DNA of 64,000 bases. Origin: UBA10347 sp905182135. GTDB taxonomy: Bacteria; Actinomycetota; Acidimicrobiia; Acidimicrobiales; UBA10347. A model generated the notes under the pieces. The model was not told the DNA's origin and made no database searches. It saw nothing but the letters and a program-made list of their open reading frames with translations. Every line of letters starts with the position of its first letter. The first letter of the stretch is position 1. The DNA lies in contig CAWUSE010000001.1 of NCBI GenBank assembly GCA_963925805.1, positions 62,001 through 126,000 of the forward strand. Direction: 5' to 3'. Positions 45,319-54,374 of the stretch are shown here, piece by piece. The position numbers were made by a program, and so were the translations under genes.

Positions 45319-46582
45319 CTACGGCCGCGGTGTCGCAAGTGCTGCATCGACAAGCGACCATTCGGCGAAGCCGGTGCTGGTGTTGACCCCATCGCTGGCG
45401 AACAAGGTCGTGGGCACACTGCCAAAAGGAAGCGCGAACTCGCGCCAACCATCAAAGCAGTTGGTGGTTGGATCTAGAGCTGCCGTCGCTCCTAACACAT
45501 CCTGGTTTACTGGTGCCACGCTGTTCCAGTTGTCGATACCAAGGCCAAACGCTGGGAGTGACTGCGAGGCTGGGCAGAAGTCCAATGACACGGCAACCAA
45601 CCGAGTGCACTCGATCGACGATGCGGTGCCAGTGAGTTCGGCCCAGCCGTCGACCACGACGGTCGAATCTGTTAGGCGGCCGCTTCGGAAGGTCACCATC
45701 TGGCCAATACCGAACGACTCATCTTCATTACGGCCCGGTCGGCCTCAGGTCGGGCGTTTTTTACTGCCACGACGCCCAACTCCCATTGGTAGACATGACG
45801 TTTGGTATCGGCGCCGGCGGTCGCTCGGCTTGCAGGTAAATAACGAGCAACCTGCGGAGCCTGGCCAGCGCTCCACATCAGCGGTAGATAACCGCGCTGA
45901 CATTCCGCCGGTGATGGGAACCCAAAGCCGGGCCGCACCGCCGGATCCCGGACCAGAACCCCACCGCCTAAGACGGGATCAGTTGGTAACGCCTCGGTTG
46001 ATGACTCGCAAACGGAGAACTCACCTTTGCCAAAGCCTTTGGAGTCGATGCCAGCAGCACACATACCTAGATCGAGCACCACCAGTTTCGAAGCGGGGTT
46101 ACCTACAACCTGAATATCACCAAAGAATGGAAAGACAGCATGTGCCTCGTCAGACAGCTCGGTGAATGGTTCCGGCCATTCTGGAATGCCACAGATCACT
46201 ATGAGATTGCCCTGACCATCACTATGAGATTGCCCTGAATATCCTCGACCTGTTGCCCTGCCTGCAGGTCGACAACGCTGGTGACAACCTGCTCAGTCAG
46301 CGTGCGCTCGGGCACCGCTGCAACTGCCGACTCGTTGACGGTTCCTGCCAGCTCGTCGGCGGCTTCTGCCGTCTCGGCAGGTTCGTCAAGATCGGCTTGC
46401 GTGTCTAAAACGTCCGACGTCACCAAAGCTGGATCTGTGGGTTCACTCGGCGAGCACGCCGCTCTACGCAGAACAAGCACCATGATTCCAAGAAAATAGT
46501 GGAATGTCTGCCTTCTCTTGGTGGCCACGGCCCGGATAATTCCTTTTGCTTTCGCTCTGAGATCGACACAGCTGCGAGCCAT
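45319..46582 (-). pseudogene. Frameshifted lipoprotein with two DUF4352-like domains
   Basis: Three minus-strand pieces belong to one ancestral protein. Piece one (46199-46582) has a signal segment and lipobox-like R-A-A-C, an acidic linker, and ends V-E-D-I-Q-G-N-L-I-V. Piece two (45693-46199) continues I-C-G-I-P-E-W-P. Removing one copy of a 23-bp tandem duplication at about 46195-46240 fuses them exactly. Piece three (45319-45699) starts inside the end of piece two in another frame, and its upstream in-frame residues (D-E-S-F-G-I-G-Q) suggest a second frameshift. Pieces two and three look like repeats of one Ig-like domain, with similar L-V-x3-L-x2-C cores. Alternatively piece three is a separate coupled gene. 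Confidence 0.65.
46195..46238 (+). repeat. 23-bp tandem duplication that breaks a gene
   Basis: The 21-base core starting ATCACTATGAGATTGCCC begins at 46195 and again at 46218, a period of 23 bp. Because 23 is not a multiple of three, it shifts the minus-strand lipoprotein frame. With one copy deleted, the reading frame runs through. Confidence 0.9.
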
Positions 46583-46695
46583 GACCCTACTGCAACCGGG
46601 TACTCAATTCGCGGCGTTCTCGACCTCACCGACAGTGGCCGAAGTTGGGCCGAAATGCCCCTATCTATCCAGGAAATAATCTCTAAAATTGCGTC

Positions 46696-47523
46696 GTGGC
46701 AAGTGACTACGGTGAACACCTCGATCCAGCCTCGTTGCAACTGCTGGCCGAAACAACCGGATTTGCATCTATTGATAACGCAAACCAAGCATGTTCGAGC
46801 CGTCTGCATGACATTAAGGTCGCACTCAGCTCACCCGAAGCGGCAGGCCTCCTCGACCTACACAACCGCCAGAACCCAGCGCAGCATCGGTTATTGCAGC
46901 TCGCAGTTGCAGTCCATCAGACTGCCGAGGGCATTTGCCAGGCCGGTTGGATCGCAACCGACGAGTCCGTTATCGACCTCAATCTGGTGAGCTTCAGCGG
47001 CCAGTCGCAGCACCAGCAATTCGTTGTCGGGCTCCTAGCGTCATATCTGAACTCGCCAGCTCCTGTCGAGTTTATGGATAGCACTTGTACTCCACCAGCA
47101 TGTACTGCCGCTCGTCTCTACTCACTGATCGACCTGTGCCTCACCGCCAGCGACACCGAACGCGCCGGCGCCTTGCGGTTGCTGGGCGACGAAGCACTGT
47201 TCACCGCAAGCATGTTCCCATCGATTGCGCACAAAAGCCCCGTCGACTCGACCATGCTCGAGACGCTGCAATCAGTATTGCCTCGAGCTGTTGTCAAGCT
47301 CATGAGCGAGCTCGAGCCAGAGCTTCTGAACTTGCTCGATGTCTATCTCATGTTCGGACCAGTGTGGTACCGCATGGCAGCTCAGAACCTGTTGTTCGGC
47401 AACTCACGCGAATCACTCAACAACATCGCCACGGACTTCATCACCGCTCGGCGATTCATCGTCCAGGTATCCCAGGGACCGCTAATGAACATCAAACACG
47501 ACCTGTACCCCAAAATCGTCTAA
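46696..47523 (+). CDS. Hypothetical protein, helical
   Basis: A GTG-started, 275-residue protein with no signal peptide or clear membrane segment. The composition is helical and Leu/Ala-rich, with possible short hydrophobic helices at F-V-V-G-L-L-A-S-Y-L and L-L-N-L-L-D-V-Y-L-M-F. A His/Gln-rich patch (S-G-Q-S-Q-H-Q-Q-F) is seen near residue 105. No family is recognised. Its upstream neighbour on the other strand is the broken lipoprotein gene. Confidence 0.55.
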   Translation: MASDYGEHLDPASLQLLAETTGFASIDNANQACSSRLHDIKVALSSPEAAGLLDLHNRQNPAQHRLLQLAVAVHQTAEGICQAGWIATDESVIDLNLVSFSGQSQHQQFVVGLLASYLNSPAPVEFMDSTCTPPACTAARLYSLIDLCLTASDTERAGALRLLGDEALFTASMFPSIAHKSPVDSTMLETLQSVLPRAVVKLMSELEPELLNLLDVYLMFGPVWYRMAAQNLLFGNSRESLNNIATDFITARRFIVQVSQGPLMNIKHDLYPKIV

Positions 47524-47697
47524 CCGCAGCGTGTCAACAGCTGCCCTGGTTGCACTTAGAAAAACCCGGACGGCAAACGATTCAGCTCGGACAGCATGAG
47601 CGCAGCGATCCGCTCTAACCAAAACCACATGCAGGCAAACTCCAAAACAGCCATTGCAGGGCTTGCGAAGCAACGACGGACTACCCACAATGGGGCC

Positions 47698-48501
47698 ATG
47701 AGCACGGCACACGAAGAAGTTGTTTTGAAGGGCGGACGGGCAAACACCGGCAGCGTCGTTCGCATCGGTGATCAAGTCGCACGACCGGCGTACCCTCAGA
47801 CTCCAAGCGTTGCTGACTTCCTGCGCCATCTCGTGGCCGCTGGCGCTGACTTTGTACCAGAACCACTGGGCTTCGATGACGAGGGCCGCCACCGTCTTCG
47901 TTTCATCCCCGGTAATGCACCAGTGCCGCCCTATCACGACTGGGCATTTGACGAGTCCCTTCTGGTTCAGGTCGCCCATCATCAGCGTCACCTTCATTTA
48001 TTAGCCAAGAGCTATGAGCCGCCCGCCGACGCATCATGGGCAATTTCGGCCGGCAACTATTTCCCTGACGCGGCGATTACTGCTGGCGAACTAATCGTCT
48101 GCCACAACGACATAGGCATGACCAATGTCATTGTCGACGATGATCATCAGTTCGTCGGGTTCATCGACTTCGACTATTGCCGACCAGTTGATCGACTCTT
48201 TGACATCGCCGTCGCTGTTCGACACTGGGCCCCATTTGGTGATCTGGATCTCGCCCTCGATGTCGACCTTGACCGCATCCGGCGCTTCCGACTCTTCTGC
48301 GACGCACATGAACTTGACTCCGCCGACCGGCGCCGAGTCGTACTGCTGGCCACATCATTTCTGAAACATGCCCGCGAGAACATCAAGGCGTTGGCTGCGG
48401 CTGGTGGCATCGGCTTCCAAGCACTGCTAGACAACGGTTACGAGGCGACGAATCGGGCAACGGTCCGTTGGCTTGATGAGAACGCAGAAACCCTCACCTA
48501 G
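47698..48501 (+). CDS. Aminoglycoside-phosphotransferase-fold kinase-like protein
   Basis: The product (267 residues from ATG 47698) matches the APH/choline-kinase family. The catalytic loop reads V-C-H-N-D-I-G-M-T-N, where the family usually has H-G-D-x4-N, so a Gly is replaced by Asn. The metal-binding segment F-I-D-F-D-Y follows, as expected, with the family-like R-L-F-D-I-A after it. The N-terminal lobe is short. Substrate unknown; drug resistance should not be assumed. The longer open frame upstream of 47698 is unlike the family. Confidence 0.75.
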   Translation: MSTAHEEVVLKGGRANTGSVVRIGDQVARPAYPQTPSVADFLRHLVAAGADFVPEPLGFDDEGRHRLRFIPGNAPVPPYHDWAFDESLLVQVAHHQRHLHLLAKSYEPPADASWAISAGNYFPDAAITAGELIVCHNDIGMTNVIVDDDHQFVGFIDFDYCRPVDRLFDIAVAVRHWAPFGDLDLALDVDLDRIRRFRLFCDAHELDSADRRRVVLLATSFLKHARENIKALAAAGGIGFQALLDNGYEATNRATVRWLDENAETLT

Positions 48502-48650
48502 GGGGCTGACTGTGCACTACATGGCGCACCATTCAACGGTTATCGGTCGCTGCTCGGCCGCCGACCCGCAAACAGTGACCTCACTCGGCGGTCTCCCCGC
48601 GCCGAGTCAGAATTGCCTAACACGGGACTAAGAACTGGCAAGCTTGTTAA

Positions 48651-49331
48651 GTGGAGATCTACAAGCAACAGTTCATCGAATTCATGGTCCGCTCCGAGGT
48701 ACTGACTTTTGGCGACTTTGTGACCAAGAGTGGACGGTCGACGCCCTACTTCGTGAACACCGGAAAATACCGAACCGGCATGCAAATGGAACGACTCGGC
48801 GAGTTCTACGCGGACTCCATCGAGGCATTCGTAAACGAATCGGGCCAGGGAATCGACGTATTGTTCGGCCCCGCCTACAAGGGCATTCCGCTAGTCGTCA
48901 CTGCCAGCATCGCACTCGCCCGCCGAGGCCGCGATGTAGCGTTCACCTTCAATCGCAAAGAGGCCAAGGAACATGGCGAGGGTGGCGTACTCGTTGGACA
49001 CACACCTATCGATGGCGACAAAGTGTTGTGGGTCGAAGATGTCACCAGCGCCGGCACATCGATCCGAGAGACGGTGCCAGTAATGCAAGCCGCAGCCGAC
49101 ATCGAGCTCACTGGTCTTGTGATCTCGGTCGATCGCGCCGAACGCGGAACCGGCCAACTCAGCGGACTCGCCCAAGTCGGCGAAGACTTCGGCATGTCGA
49201 CCTTTTCGATTGTCACTGTCCACGAGGTCATCGAACACCTGGCAGGCCGAGTGATCGAGGGCACGGTCGCACTCGACGAGCAGCGCGTCGATGCAATGCA
49301 TGGCTACCTGTCCCAATGGGGCACTTCATGA
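48651..49331 (+). CDS. pyrE: Orotate phosphoribosyltransferase
   Basis: PyrE joins orotate to PRPP to give OMP in pyrimidine synthesis. The start is GTG. The N-terminal part has F-G-D-F-V-T-K-S-G-R-S-T-P-Y-F. The PRPP loop is W-V-E-D-V-T-S-A-G-T-S-I near residue 125, and the flexible loop has N-R-K-E-A-K-E-H-G-E-G-G. At 226 residues it is of the proteobacterial-like long type. Its stop overlaps the start of an ACT-domain pseudogene (ATGA). The pyrC gene is nearby on the other strand. Confidence 0.92.
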   Translation: MEIYKQQFIEFMVRSEVLTFGDFVTKSGRSTPYFVNTGKYRTGMQMERLGEFYADSIEAFVNESGQGIDVLFGPAYKGIPLVVTASIALARRGRDVAFTFNRKEAKEHGEGGVLVGHTPIDGDKVLWVEDVTSAGTSIRETVPVMQAAADIELTGLVISVDRAERGTGQLSGLAQVGEDFGMSTFSIVTVHEVIEHLAGRVIEGTVALDEQRVDAMHGYLSQWGTS

Positions 49332-49638
49332 CAACCAGCGAGACCGATCGCGCCAAAATGGCGGCGACGGCATCTATTCGGTGCTCGTCGAAGATGAAAG
49401 AAGCACCGTTGTCGAGGCCGAGTGGCGTGGATGGCCGACCGGCTTTCGAGCAACATGGCTCACCATCATGGTGCATATCTCCATCGACGCAGCGGTTCTG
49501 GCCGCAGTCATCTCGCGTGTCTGGACCAAGCGCAATATTGCATGCAATGTGCTGGCCGGTTATCACCACGATCATCTACTGGTGCCACTCGATCTCACCG
49601 AGCAGCTCATCGCAGCGCTCGACTTTCTGCGGGATTGA
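49328..49638 (+). pseudogene. Frameshifted ACT-domain protein gene coupled to pyrE
   Basis: An ATG overlapping the pyrE stop begins M-T-T-S-E-T-D-R-A-K. The conserved part, D-G-I-Y-S-V-L-V-E-D through G-Y-H-H-D-H-L-L-V-P-L, lies in a different frame starting about residue 12. The second part strongly resembles a family of small ACT-fold proteins (I-A-C-N-V-L-A-G-Y-H-H-D-H). Compared with that family, the stretch linking the two parts seems shortened as well as shifted, so a small deletion is likely. Either a recent lesion or a sequence error could explain it. Confidence 0.6.
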
Positions 49639-49827
49639 CTCAGAACCAGCGACTACCCGCTGGCATTGACGAGGAGCCGAGGTGACACGGCGCATTATCA
49701 ACTGTGCCTTTGACGAACTGCCCCGAAACCGGCTCGAGTTCGAAGTATTCGCGTCCAATCCGCGGCCATCGCTGTCTAGGAGCCCGTGGGCTTTCGAACC
49801 GTGGGCAACCATCGCTGTTGATCAGTC

Positions 49828-50883
49828 TCAGACGGCGGTCACCGACCATCGCCCTGCCTCCGCGACACCGAAGAGTCGCACCTGGTCTCCTGCCGCCGTT
49901 GTGATTAGCTCGACAACATCGTCCACCGGGCTTTGGTTCCGTACCAAACGAAGCTCATCGTCACTGGGTTCATGCCCATACCGCACGGCACCGTTCAGCG
50001 AAACAAATGCCGCCAGCTGATCGAGCGCATCGCAGTCGTAGAAGACTTCGGCCGTGACCTGGAGTCCGTACGGGGCATTGAAGATGCCGGCTTTGGCGAC
50101 CCGAGCTTCTTTCTGCGACAACGGGTGAGGCGCAGAATCTGTACCAAGGAAGAACTTAGGGTTACCCGAGGTAGCTGCTGCGACAAGGGCTCGTCGGTTT
50201 TTGGCGGAGTTGATAACCGGCTTGCAGTACAACTCAGGTCGAAGTCCATTCGCCAACATGTCGGAACGATCGCACGACAGATGATGGGGCGTAATCGACC
50301 CATAGGCCTGGTCGAACTCGTTCACGAGATCGATGCCCGCTGCGGTCGAAATATGTTCAACGGTGACGCTGAGCTCAGGCATATACGCCAGCAACGGCCC
50401 AACCTGTTGCTCGAGAAACGCGGCCTCACGATCGAAGATGTCAAGCGTTGGGTCGGTGGACTCAGCGTGTACCAATAGCGGAATGCCGAACTCGACCATT
50501 GTGGCCAGCGTCGCTTCGAAGTCGAGCAGATTGGTCCCGCCGGCATCGGAATTGGTGGTTGCGCCAGCCGGATAGAACTTGACCCCACCGATCACACCGT
50601 CCTTCCAGCCAGCAACTAAATCATCGACATCAATCGTGGGCGTGAGGTACAACGTCATCTGCGGCACGAACGTGTCAGCGCCTACCGATGCCGCATCAAG
50701 AATACGAACTCGATAGGCCTGTGCCTCTGCGGTCGATGTGACCGGCGGAGTGAGGTTCGGCATAACGAGCGCATGCCGGAACCAACGAGCCGTGTGGTCA
50801 ACAACAGCGTCGAGCATCTCATCGTCTCGCAGGTGCACATGCCAATCATCTGGCCGAGGAATGACAATTTCTACCGAAGTCAC
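49828..50883 (-). CDS. pyrC: Dihydroorotase, class II PyrC
   Basis: PyrC closes carbamoyl-aspartate to dihydroorotate. The start V-T-S-V-E-I (GTG 50883) is followed by R-P-D-D-W-H-V-H-L-R-D with the first two metal His. The carbamylated Lys is in G-G-V-K-F-Y-P-A-G-A-T-T-N-S, then come H-A-E-S and H-I-S-T, and the Asp is in G-T-D-S-A-P-H. This is the short single-enzyme class II form of E. coli type, not the class I form usual in actinobacterial pyr operons. Length about 351 residues. It faces pyrE from the other strand. Confidence 0.9.
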   Translation of the reverse strand: MTSVEIVIPRPDDWHVHLRDDEMLDAVVDHTARWFRHALVMPNLTPPVTSTAEAQAYRVRILDAASVGADTFVPQMTLYLTPTIDVDDLVAGWKDGVIGGVKFYPAGATTNSDAGGTNLLDFEATLATMVEFGIPLLVHAESTDPTLDIFDREAAFLEQQVGPLLAYMPELSVTVEHISTAAGIDLVNEFDQAYGSITPHHLSCDRSDMLANGLRPELYCKPVINSAKNRRALVAAATSGNPKFFLGTDSAPHPLSQKEARVAKAGIFNAPYGLQVTAEVFYDCDALDQLAAFVSLNGAVRYGHEPSDDELRLVRNQSPVDDVVELITTAAGDQVRLFGVAEAGRWSVTAV

Positions 50884-51065
50884 GTGGCCGAGCGTACCGG
50901 CCGGAGCGCCGAGGTCTGGCCCAAAGATTTCCGCCAACGCTACTGAGACCATTGAGGCGATAGCTCCGATAGCCATTTCGAGTAGTCCGGATTCGCAGCG
51001 TTCATCTTGTCCACGGCGCACTATTCCACGATCACCGCAAGTGCTTTGGCGTCCCGCAAAGAGGG

Positions 51066-52496
51066 CTACCCCAGGGCCACGATGTCGCGCCAGAGAGCTT
51101 CAACATGAGTCCGATCAGTAGTGACCGACCCGATCGCTACCCGCAATGTGTATCGGCCGTTCAGAACCGTATGGGTCACATAGTGCGTTCCGGCGGCGTT
51201 GATCGCTTCCACAATTTCCTGGGTGCGGTCATCGCCTTCGAGATGGGCGAAACACACCAGGCTGAACGGCGTAGGCGAGAGCCGCTCGAACGAGGAATGC
51301 TCATCAACCCAGCCGGATAGTTCCTGGGCAATCGCAACGTGGTCGCGGACAAAGGCCCGCAGCCCTTCGGCTCCATACCACCGGATAACCATCCACAGCT
51401 TGAGTGCCCGGAACCGGCGCCCAAGCGGAACCATCCAATCGCGATAGTCGATGACTTGACCCGATTCAGTGGCTGCGTTCTTCAAGTACTCAGGAACGAT
51501 CGCCATCGCGCTCGTCAGGGAATGCTGATCGGCGACCCAATAGGCGGCCGCATCGAAATTGGTCAGCAGCCATTTGTGCGGGTTGAACGAGTAACTATCG
51601 ACTGCCTCTAGCCCACTGTTCACCAGGGGTCGTAGTTCGGGAGCTACGGCGGCACTTCCGGCGAAGGCCGCATCGACGTGTATCCATGCACCGTGCTCGG
51701 TCGCAATGGTTGCGATCTCAGCGATTGGATCAATAGCGGTCGACGATGTGGTTCCAACCGTGCCAACAACGAAAAAGGGAACGTAACCGTCCGCCACGTC
51801 TTGGGTCATGGCTTCGGCCAACAGATCGGAGCGCATTGCGAACTCTGCGTCCACGTCGATGCTCCGCAACTGCTCGTCGGCAAAGCCGGCAACCCGCATG
51901 CCCTTGAGCACCGAAGAGTGCGCCTGGTTCGACGTGTACGCCCGCAGTTCTGGTGCTGAGCGATGTCCAACGGCTCGATAGCGAGCTGCAACCATCGAGG
52001 TCAGTACCGCCGACGAAGCGCTGTCGAGCATGACTCCCCCGCCATTGCTTGACGAGTGAAAGCCACCAGGCAACCCACACAGGTCAACGAGCCAATCCAT
52101 CATCACGGTCTCGACCTCAGTGGCGGCGGGGCTCGTAGCCCACAACATTCCCTGCACACCAAAACCCGCGCTCACAAGCTCACCCAGGACCGATGGCAGC
52201 GACGCGTTCGCCGAGAAGTACGCAAAGAAGTTCGGCGACTGCCAGTGTGTCAGCCCCGGTGCGATCATGGATCGCAAATCTTCCACAAGACCGGAAAGGT
52301 CCTCGCCATGTTCTGGCGGCGTCGCGTTCAACTGCCCGGCGATCTCGCCCGGCTCGACCTGAGACAGCACTGGATAGTCGGCAATGTTGTCGCGATAGTC
52401 AGCAATGAAATCGATCAGCTCATGCCCGAGGGTACGAAACTGATCAGTTGTCATGTGATAATCACCGGCTGGAGGTATGGATGGCTCGTCAGTCAC
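51066..52496 (-). CDS. Group II PLP-dependent amino-acid decarboxylase
   Basis: The protein matches aromatic-L-amino-acid / glutamate-type decarboxylases (476 residues). PLP-binding residues are in H-V-D-A-A-F-A-G-S-A and the Schiff-base Lys in N-P-H-K-W-L-L (about residue 298). The N-terminal Y-H-M-T-T-D-Q-F-R-T-L-G, F-S-S-S-N-G-G-like and T-S-G-type regions fit. Aromatic amine substrates (tryptophan, tyrosine, DOPA) are typical, but specificity cannot be read from the sequence. It is followed by the acyl-CoA ligase gene upstream, about 90 nt away. Confidence 0.82.
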   Translation of the reverse strand: MTDEPSIPPAGDYHMTTDQFRTLGHELIDFIADYRDNIADYPVLSQVEPGEIAGQLNATPPEHGEDLSGLVEDLRSMIAPGLTHWQSPNFFAYFSANASLPSVLGELVSAGFGVQGMLWATSPAATEVETVMMDWLVDLCGLPGGFHSSSNGGGVMLDSASSAVLTSMVAARYRAVGHRSAPELRAYTSNQAHSSVLKGMRVAGFADEQLRSIDVDAEFAMRSDLLAEAMTQDVADGYVPFFVVGTVGTTSSTAIDPIAEIATIATEHGAWIHVDAAFAGSAAVAPELRPLVNSGLEAVDSYSFNPHKWLLTNFDAAAYWVADQHSLTSAMAIVPEYLKNAATESGQVIDYRDWMVPLGRRFRALKLWMVIRWYGAEGLRAFVRDHVAIAQELSGWVDEHSSFERLSPTPFSLVCFAHLEGDDRTQEIVEAINAAGTHYVTHTVLNGRYTLRVAIGSVTTDRTHVEALWRDIVALG

Positions 52497-52588
52497 GACC
52501 CGAGCTTAGTGATCCTCCTTCAGAGCGATGCGCCGCCGCTGAGGCACAGCGTCTATCTCGGGTGACGACAAGTCCAGGTAGCTGGCGA

Positions 52589-54241
52589 CTACCGCTGGTG
52601 GCCACGCAAATCAGGTAACTGGTAACCCTCGGCCTCAAGGTTGGCGCGCACGGCTTTTTTGTCCATCTTCCCGGTGCCGGTGTGTGGGATCGAATCGACA
52701 AACAACACCTCGTCGGGCAACTGCCATTTTGCGTAGTTCGACTCGCAATGGCTGATGATGTCGTTTGCTTCCACATCGGCTCCTTCGGCCAGTACCACCA
52801 GAGCGATCGGCCGCTCGTCCCATTTCGGGTGGGGTGCGGCGACCACACAGGCCTGGGCCACGCCCGGAACGCCCACGATGTGGTTCTCGAGATCCACTGA
52901 GCTAATCCATTCACCACCGCTCTTGATCAGATCCTTAGACCGATCAGCGATTATCAGATAAGCCTCGGGATCGATCTTCGCGACGTCACCCGTAATCAGC
53001 CAGCCATCGTGAAACTTCTCGGGCTGATCGTTGTTGTAGTACTCGCGGGCAATCCATGGTCCGCGGATCAGCACCTCACCGGCGGCCTCGCCATCCCATG
53101 GTAATTCGTTGAAGTCATCGTCGACGATCTTCATTTCAAGACCCGGCATGAGCTGACCAGCCTTGGCCTGGTTCTCAACGAGTGTCTGCGGGTCGGCGCC
53201 AAGTTGGTTGCGCTTCATGACGCGCCGCGATGTAGTGGCCAGCGGCGACGTCTCGGTCTTGCCCCAGCCTTGGACCATCTCTACATGGTGCTCGTCCCAG
53301 TACCACGAGATCAGCGACAACGGCGGCGCCGATCCGCCGCATGTCAGGCGTTCGAGCTTGGACAAATCGTAGACGCCTGGCTGGGCTTCCATAATCGACT
53401 TAACGCCTTGCCAGATGGTCGGCACTCCCGCCGAAATTGTGACGCCCTCGTCAGACATGAGCTGGATCATTCGTTCAGGACTCATAAAGCGGTGCGGCAT
53501 GACCTGCTTCATCCCAAGCATCGTCGCCGCCCAAGGAAGACCCCACCCCTGAGCGTGGAACATGGGCACCACGCCGCACAACGTGTCGGTCGCGCTCAAG
53601 CCCATGGTGTCGGTCAGGGACTGCACCAAGGTGTGCAGATACTGGGACCGGTGTTCATATTCGACGCCCTTTGGATCCCCTGTGGTACCGCTTGTGTAAC
53701 AAAGGCCCAATGCGCTGCTATCGGGAATCTCTGGCCAGTCGTAGTGCTCGGGCTGGCCAGCGATGAAGTCCTCGTAGTCGATGGCGTTGGCCAGGGTGGT
53801 CGTCCAACCTTCGAACCCCGGTTCGGCCGCGACCACGATCTGGCGAACCTTGGGAATCGCCTCAGCGACGGTCTCAAGTGCTGGCAGCAAGTCGGCATCG
53901 ACAATGATGATTTCGGCGCCAGCGTGATTGATGATGTACTCGAGATCCTTAGGACCAAGTCGAATATTGATGGTGTGCAACACGCAGCCCATGCCTGCCG
54001 AAGCCCAGTACGCCTCGAGATGGCGACTCCCGTTCCACATGAACGTGCCGACCCGATCGCCGATCCCAATTTTGGCTGCCGCCAGGGCGTGCGCCAACTG
54101 GTGTGATCGAGCTCGTGTCTCGCGGTACGTCTGGCGACGTACGCCGTCTGCAGTAGCGGTAACGACCTCTTCGTCTGGTGCGACGATGGCACTGCGCTCA
54201 ATGAGCTTGTGCATGAGAAGTGGCGACTGTTGCATACCCAT
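52589..54241 (-). CDS. AMP-forming acyl-CoA synthetase
   Basis: This adenylate-forming ligase activates fatty or aryl acids to CoA thioesters. The ATP-binding loop is Y-T-S-G-T-T-G-D-P-K-G-V near residue 195. The motifs W-G-K-T-E, D-G-W-L-I-T-G-D-V-A-K and the C-terminal K-D-L-I-K-S-G-G-E-W-I with the catalytic Lys in G-K-M-D-K-K are present. Start M-G-M-Q-Q at 54241 has a GGGAG ribosome site. The layout resembles medium/long-chain fatty-acid CoA ligases of actinobacteria, with about 550 residues. Confidence 0.88.
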   Translation of the reverse strand: MGMQQSPLLMHKLIERSAIVAPDEEVVTATADGVRRQTYRETRARSHQLAHALAAAKIGIGDRVGTFMWNGSRHLEAYWASAGMGCVLHTINIRLGPKDLEYIINHAGAEIIIVDADLLPALETVAEAIPKVRQIVVAAEPGFEGWTTTLANAIDYEDFIAGQPEHYDWPEIPDSSALGLCYTSGTTGDPKGVEYEHRSQYLHTLVQSLTDTMGLSATDTLCGVVPMFHAQGWGLPWAATMLGMKQVMPHRFMSPERMIQLMSDEGVTISAGVPTIWQGVKSIMEAQPGVYDLSKLERLTCGGSAPPLSLISWYWDEHHVEMVQGWGKTETSPLATTSRRVMKRNQLGADPQTLVENQAKAGQLMPGLEMKIVDDDFNELPWDGEAAGEVLIRGPWIAREYYNNDQPEKFHDGWLITGDVAKIDPEAYLIIADRSKDLIKSGGEWISSVDLENHIVGVPGVAQACVVAAPHPKWDERPIALVVLAEGADVEANDIISHCESNYAKWQLPDEVLFVDSIPHTGTGKMDKKAVRANLEAEGYQLPDLRGHQR

Positions 54242-54374
54242 GGAAATCTCCCTCAGAACTGGTCGAGACGATACCGGCATGGGACCGTTGCATCTGCAGT
54301 TGGCTTGAGAGATGTACGAAGTGCGTGTCTCAAGACATACCAAACCGTTGATCACAAAGAGCTAGCCTGAGCTG

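Noticed and set aside
45722..45765. G/C-rich hairpin followed by six T on the plus strand, like a terminator
   Set aside because: It lies inside minus-strand coding sequence, with no plus-strand gene upstream to terminate, and the stem has a bulge. Possibly chance.
54242..54374. Possible SAM or other riboswitch before cbs-metB
   Set aside because: The leader is only about 130 nt and I saw no conserved riboswitch core or terminator/antiterminator pair.
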